This document shows, in pieces, positions 28,674 to 32,061 of a stretch of 32,061 nt of DNA. The stretch comes from Deltaproteobacteria bacterium (GTDB taxonomy: Bacteria > Desulfobacterota > Binatia > UBA9968 > JAJDTQ01): the NCBI GenBank assembly GCA_028818775.1, contig JAPPNE010000154.1:1-32061 (forward strand), in the 5' to 3' direction. The first letter of the stretch is position 1. Each line of letters starts with the position of its first letter. Position numbers and translations under genes: made by a program. The notes under the pieces were generated by a model. That model did no database searches. It worked only from the letters and a program-made list of their open reading frames with translations, and had not been told where the DNA came from.

Positions 28674-29891
28674 TCATTGAGTCACTGCCGGCTGTTGTTG
28701 GGTCACGCAGTGGATCCCGCCCAGGCCCTGGATCAGGGCGCGCGCGTCGATGCCGGCGATCCGGCGTCCGGGAAACAGGTCCGCCAGGGTGTCCAGCGCG
28801 GCCCGGTCCTTGGGGCCGCCGTAGAGCGGCACCAGCACGACACCGTTGGCGATGTAGAAGTTGGCGTAGCTCGCGGGGAGGCGCACGCCGTCCGCCGTCA
28901 CCGGGTCCGGCTGCGGCAGCGGGACGACGCGGAACCGCCGGCCGGCCGCGTCCGTGGCGGCGGCCAGACAGCGGTAGTTCTCCTGGAGCGCCCGGTAGTT
29001 CTCGTCGGCGGGGTCCGGCTCCACGACGCACACGACCGTGTCCCGGTCCACGAAGCGCGCGAGGTTGTCTATGTGGCCGTCGGTATCGTCACCGGCCATG
29101 CCCGCGGGCAGCCAGAGCACGCGCTCGAGCCCCAGCGCCGTCTCAAGCAGCGCCTCGATGTCCTTCCGCTCCCGGCCGGGATTGCGGTTGGGGTTGAGCA
29201 GACACTCCTCGGTGACGAGGCAGAGGCCGGCGCCGTTGACGTCGATGGAGCCTCCTTCGATCACGATGCCCGGCGAGAATGCGGGCAGTCGCAACGCCTC
29301 GTTCAGCTTTTCCGGCACTGCGTCGTCGGCCACGTATTCCGGATACTTCAGTCCCCAGGCATTGAACCTCCAGTTCACGAACGCCAGGGCACCGGGTGAG
29401 TCGCGGCGCGTGATGAAGGTCGGCCCGTAGTCGCGGATCCATACGTCGACGGTAGGGACGTGGTGCAACGTGACGCCTCCCGGGTCGACGCCGCCGCGCC
29501 CCAGCCACGTCGAGGCATCCCTACCGGCCGCGGCCCCGTTCACGAGCAGGTGAACCCTCTCGCCGGGAACCAGCGCGCGGATGAACTCGACCCAGGTCAG
29601 CCGTACCCGATCGAGGTCGTGGGGCCATGTGTCCAGGTTGTGGGGCCACGCAAGCCAAGTGGCGGCATGGGGTTCCCACTCGGCCGGCATGCGGTAGCCC
29701 TGCCGGTGTGGGTCGATCAGTTTCACGGTTTCGGCTTGATCGAGCGTTGCGCCCTCGGATGCGGTCGCGCGGTCCACGGTGACTCCAGGCGGGGTACCCC
29801 CACGCCCGGCGCGCGCGGACCTGTCGCTTTCCGTCCCTGCGCGGGCCGGCATCGTACCTTCTGCGCGGTCACCTTCGTTCCCGCCCGCCAT
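28674..29891 (-). CDS. aguA: Agmatine deiminase
   Basis: The enzyme converts agmatine to N-carbamoylputrescine and ammonia, the first step of the agmatine route to putrescine. The conserved part starts at YRMPAEWEPHAATWLAWPHN. It shows WIRDYGPTF, EGGSIDVNGAG, GDDTDGHIDNLARFV (catalytic His) and GLGGIHCVTQQQP near the end, with the catalytic cysteine. The longest frame gives 405 residues and begins six bases after the upstream amidase stop. It would add about 60 poorly conserved residues before the family's usual beginning. A GTG at 29726 or ATG at 29690 could be the real start instead. With the next gene it forms the classical AguA/AguB pair. Confidence 0.93.
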   Translation of the reverse strand: MAGGNEGDRAEGTMPARAGTESDRSARAGRGGTPPGVTVDRATASEGATLDQAETVKLIDPHRQGYRMPAEWEPHAATWLAWPHNLDTWPHDLDRVRLTWVEFIRALVPGERVHLLVNGAAAGRDASTWLGRGGVDPGGVTLHHVPTVDVWIRDYGPTFITRRDSPGALAFVNWRFNAWGLKYPEYVADDAVPEKLNEALRLPAFSPGIVIEGGSIDVNGAGLCLVTEECLLNPNRNPGRERKDIEALLETALGLERVLWLPAGMAGDDTDGHIDNLARFVDRDTVVCVVEPDPADENYRALQENYRCLAAATDAAGRRFRVVPLPQPDPVTADGVRLPASYANFYIANGVVLVPLYGGPKDRAALDTLADLFPGRRIAGIDARALIQGLGGIHCVTQQQPAVTQ

Positions 29892-29897
29892 CGCCCG

Positions 29898-30779
29898 TCA
29901 ATCCGAGACGTCATCCAGCATGTGCCGTGTCAGTCCTTGATAGGCATCGATGCGCCGGTCGCGCAGGAAGGGCCAGTTGTGGCGCGCCGCGGCGATGGCC
30001 CCAAGGTCGCACCCGGCCAGCAGGATCTCCGGCTTGGTCTTGCCGGCGCGCGCCAGTACCTGGCCCGACGGGTCCGTGACAAAGGAACGGCCCCAAAAGG
30101 TGATGTCATCCTCCCGGCCCACCCGGTTGACGGCAGCCACGTAGACCCCGTTGGTCACCGCGTGGGACCGCTGCACCAACTCCCAGGCTTCGAGCTGGGT
30201 CCGGCGCTCGGCCCGGTTCTCTCCGGAGCCCCAGCCGATGGCGGTGGGATAGAAAATGATCTCGGCCCCGCCCAGGGCCACCAGCCGCGCCGCTTCCGGG
30301 AACCACTGGTCCCAGCATATGAGCACGGCGACGCGAGCATAGCGGGTCCGGAACGTACGGAAACCCAGATCGCCGGGAGTGAAGTAGAATTTCTCGTAGA
30401 AGCCGGGGTCGTCCGGGATGTGCATCTTGCGGTACCGCCCCAAGATCTCCCCGTCCGCGTCGATGACCAATGCGGTGTTGTGATAGACCCCCGGGGCCCG
30501 GGCCTCGAACACCGACGCGACGATCACCAACTCCAGCTCCCGCGCCAGCGAACAGAAACGCTCGGTGGTGGGCCCGGGAACCGGCTCCGCGAGGGTGAAG
30601 GCCTCCGTGTCCTCGGTCCGCGGGAAATAGCGCGAGCGGAAAAGCTCCTGGACGCACACGATCCTGGCGCCGCCCTGGGCGGCCAGCCGAATGCGCCGGG
30701 CGGTGGCGGCGAGGTTGCGGTCGGGATCCAGGGACGCCCGGGACTGGATCAACCCCACGGTCACGCGGTCGTTAGCCAT
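29898..30779 (-). CDS. aguB: N-carbamoylputrescine amidase
   Basis: The enzyme hydrolyses N-carbamoylputrescine to putrescine, ammonia and CO2. It is a nitrilase-superfamily protein of 293 residues with the triad Glu45 (VQELFRSRYF), Lys118 (YRKMHIPDDPGFYEKFYFTPGD) and Cys155 (VLICWDQWFPEAARL). The YHNTALVID and NRVGREDDITFWGRSFVTDPSG blocks are characteristic of AguB-type members. The ATG at 30779 is preceded by a divergent control region of 181 bases. It is encoded directly upstream of agmatine deiminase, which supports a two-step agmatine to putrescine pathway. Confidence 0.94.
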   Translation of the reverse strand: MANDRVTVGLIQSRASLDPDRNLAATARRIRLAAQGGARIVCVQELFRSRYFPRTEDTEAFTLAEPVPGPTTERFCSLARELELVIVASVFEARAPGVYHNTALVIDADGEILGRYRKMHIPDDPGFYEKFYFTPGDLGFRTFRTRYARVAVLICWDQWFPEAARLVALGGAEIIFYPTAIGWGSGENRAERRTQLEAWELVQRSHAVTNGVYVAAVNRVGREDDITFWGRSFVTDPSGQVLARAGKTKPEILLAGCDLGAIAAARHNWPFLRDRRIDAYQGLTRHMLDDVSD

Positions 30780-30877
30780 GGCGGAAACCGTACCTTCAAG
30801 AGTTCAAGGGACAGGACGGGATGTGTGTACCTCTAACAAACCGACCGCCGAGGGTCCAGTGTCCGACAAACTCGCCG

Positions 30878-30907
30878 TTGGCTCTTGCGCGCCATCTCCC
30901 CTATCCT
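30878..30907 (+). promoter_or_regulatory. Candidate promoter before the ABC ATPase gene
   Basis: TTGGCT at 30878-30883 and TATCCT at 30902-30907 are 18 bases apart in the 181-base gap between the divergent aguB and ABC genes. The matches are moderate and the call rests on position. Confidence 0.3.
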
Positions 30908-30960
30908 GTTATCTCCATGATTCGGTTCACACGGTGGGCTCAACCGAACGGTGCGAGGCG

Positions 30961-32013
30961 ATGGCGCAATTGACTCTGGAGCGACTGACCAAGGATTTCG
31001 GTACGATCAGGGCCGTCGACGGTGTCACGCTCACGGTCAGGGACGGTGAGTTTCTGGCCTTGCTGGGGCCCTCCGGCTGCGGCAAGACAACGATCCTGCG
31101 TCTCATTGCCGGGTTCGAGCGCCCCACGTCGGGCCGCGTACTGTTCGACGAGACGGTAATGTCGGGCCCTGACGTTCACGTGGCGCCGGAGCAACGCCGG
31201 GTGGGGATCGTCTTCCAGTCCTATGCGCTGTGGCCGCACATGAGCGTGGCCGACAACGTCGGCTACCCGTTGCGGGTCGCCGGCGTCAATGCCAGGGACC
31301 GCGGCGAGCCGGTCCTCGACGCTCTCACGACGGTCGGCCTGGAGAGCCTGGCGGCGCGCCGTCCGGCGGATCTTTCCGGAGGCCAGCGGCAGCGCGTCGC
31401 GCTTGCCCGATGCCTGGTCATGAAACCGCGGATTCTTCTGTTCGACGAGCCCCTGGCGAATCTCGACGTGCATCTGCGGGCGGCGATGCAGGACCAGTTC
31501 GTCGACCTTCACCGCACGACCCGCACGACGATCATCTACATCACTCACGACCAGGCCGAGGCCATGGCGATGGCCGACCGCATCGCGGTCATGTCGGACG
31601 GCCGCATCGAACAGACGGCGGCGCCCGAAACGCTCTACGACGAGCCCGAGACGCCGATGGTAGGGAACTTCATCGGCGAAGGGGTCATCGTGGAGGCGAC
31701 CCTGACGCAGGCCCCGGTAGAGGGCCATGGCCGCGCCACGGTGTTCGGCCACGACTGCACCGTACGGGCCGGCGACCGTGTCACGCAGGGGCCCGTGCGG
31801 CTCTGTCTTCGACCCGAGGCGCTGCGCCCCGACGAGGGCCGCGGCTTTGCCGCGACCGTCCGGCGCACGAGCTATCGCGGCGGCATCTATGCCGTCGAGG
31901 CGACCGCCGGCGATGCCGAGGTACCGGTCCGGCTGTGGCTCCGGCGGCCGCCGGCCATCGGCCAGACGCTACGTATCGCGGTCGATGACGCATGGGTGAT
32001 CCCGTCGGTCTAG
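30961..32013 (+). CDS. ABC transporter ATP-binding protein, PotA/FbpC-like
   Basis: This is the ATPase subunit of an importer of the spermidine/putrescine or ferric-iron class. The product has 350 residues. The nucleotide-binding domain has Walker A GPSGCGKT (36-43), the Q-loop Gln86 (IVFQSYALWPHMSV), the signature LSGGQ (138-142), Walker B ILLFDEP (158-164) and the switch His196 (ITHDQAEAMAMADRI). A TOBE-like regulatory domain follows after about residue 230. The ATG at 30961 is chosen; the frame is open further upstream but that part overlaps aguB. GAGG stands only two bases before it, so the ribosome site is poor. Permease and binding-protein genes may follow outside the window. The putrescine-making neighbours make polyamine transport tempting but not proven. 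Confidence 0.9.
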   Translation: MAQLTLERLTKDFGTIRAVDGVTLTVRDGEFLALLGPSGCGKTTILRLIAGFERPTSGRVLFDETVMSGPDVHVAPEQRRVGIVFQSYALWPHMSVADNVGYPLRVAGVNARDRGEPVLDALTTVGLESLAARRPADLSGGQRQRVALARCLVMKPRILLFDEPLANLDVHLRAAMQDQFVDLHRTTRTTIIYITHDQAEAMAMADRIAVMSDGRIEQTAAPETLYDEPETPMVGNFIGEGVIVEATLTQAPVEGHGRATVFGHDCTVRAGDRVTQGPVRLCLRPEALRPDEGRGFAATVRRTSYRGGIYAVEATAGDAEVPVRLWLRRPPAIGQTLRIAVDDAWVIPSV

Positions 32014-32061
32014 GAGCCTGTCGGATTTGGTTTGGCGTCCTTCGACTTCGCTTCGCTACGC

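Noticed and set aside
32014..32061. TTCGACTTCGCTTCGCTACGC-like tail at the window end as a dispersed repeat
   Set aside because: It resembles repeats common in related genomes, but it is cut by the window edge and no second copy is visible, so it cannot be supported.

Overview
The window is about 32 kb of GC-rich bacterial chromosome, densely coding and with ordinary spacing between genes. No phylogenetic marker here can be searched without tools. The order rimP-nusA-ylxR-infB-ylxP-rbfA-truB-rpsO-pnp-M16 protease-dut, followed by purB-purC-purS-purQ-purL-purF, resembles deltaproteobacterial-type genomes and related uncultured high-GC lineages. A short ATTCCCGC/GCGGGAAT palindrome, the hydantoinase B gene and an NtrB/NtrC pair fit that picture, but the assignment is an inference of modest confidence.

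Left flank (1-4530): the 3' part of a hydantoinase B/oxoprolinase subunit gene (+) converges on a glutathione S-transferase gene (-). A more AT-rich stretch follows (about 2500-4500). It holds a small unknown gene (-), a DUF433/DUF5615 toxin-antitoxin-like pair (+), a decayed fragment homologous to the hydantoinase B gene, and an open frame on the minus strand that has no start codon. This looks like an accessory patch beside the core operon.

Core (4531-22390): seventeen genes lie on the minus strand without interruption, with only short gaps or ATGA overlaps. In transcription order they are rimP, nusA, ylxR, infB, ylxP, rbfA, truB, rpsO, pnp, an M16 zinc protease, dut, purB, purC, purS, purQ, purL and purF. 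They join ribosome maturation, transcription elongation, translation initiation, tRNA modification and RNA decay to dUTP removal and de novo purine synthesis. A candidate promoter, a hairpin and an intrinsic terminator-like element lie directly upstream of rimP. A second candidate promoter and a weak terminator lie between truB and rpsO.

Right flank (22440-32061): a ParD/ParE-type toxin-antitoxin pair is divergent from the rimP operon, with a perfect palindrome between its -10 and its start codon. Next come an NtrB-like sensor kinase, an NtrC-like sigma-54 activator and thiE, overlapping or closely spaced. On the minus strand queF leads into dnaB, which converges on thiE. An 82-residue unknown gene sits between queF and a two-gene agmatine-to-putrescine module (N-carbamoylputrescine amidase, agmatine deiminase). 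A divergent PotA/FbpC-like ABC transporter ATPase gene follows, and the window ends just after it.

No undescribed multi-gene system is evident. The observations most worth a second look are the toxin-antitoxin pair sharing the control region of the main operon, the leader hairpins before rimP, the DUF433/DUF5615 patch with its gene debris, and a substituted lysine in the QueF cofactor motif. I recognised no rRNA, tRNA, CRISPR array or intact insertion sequence.
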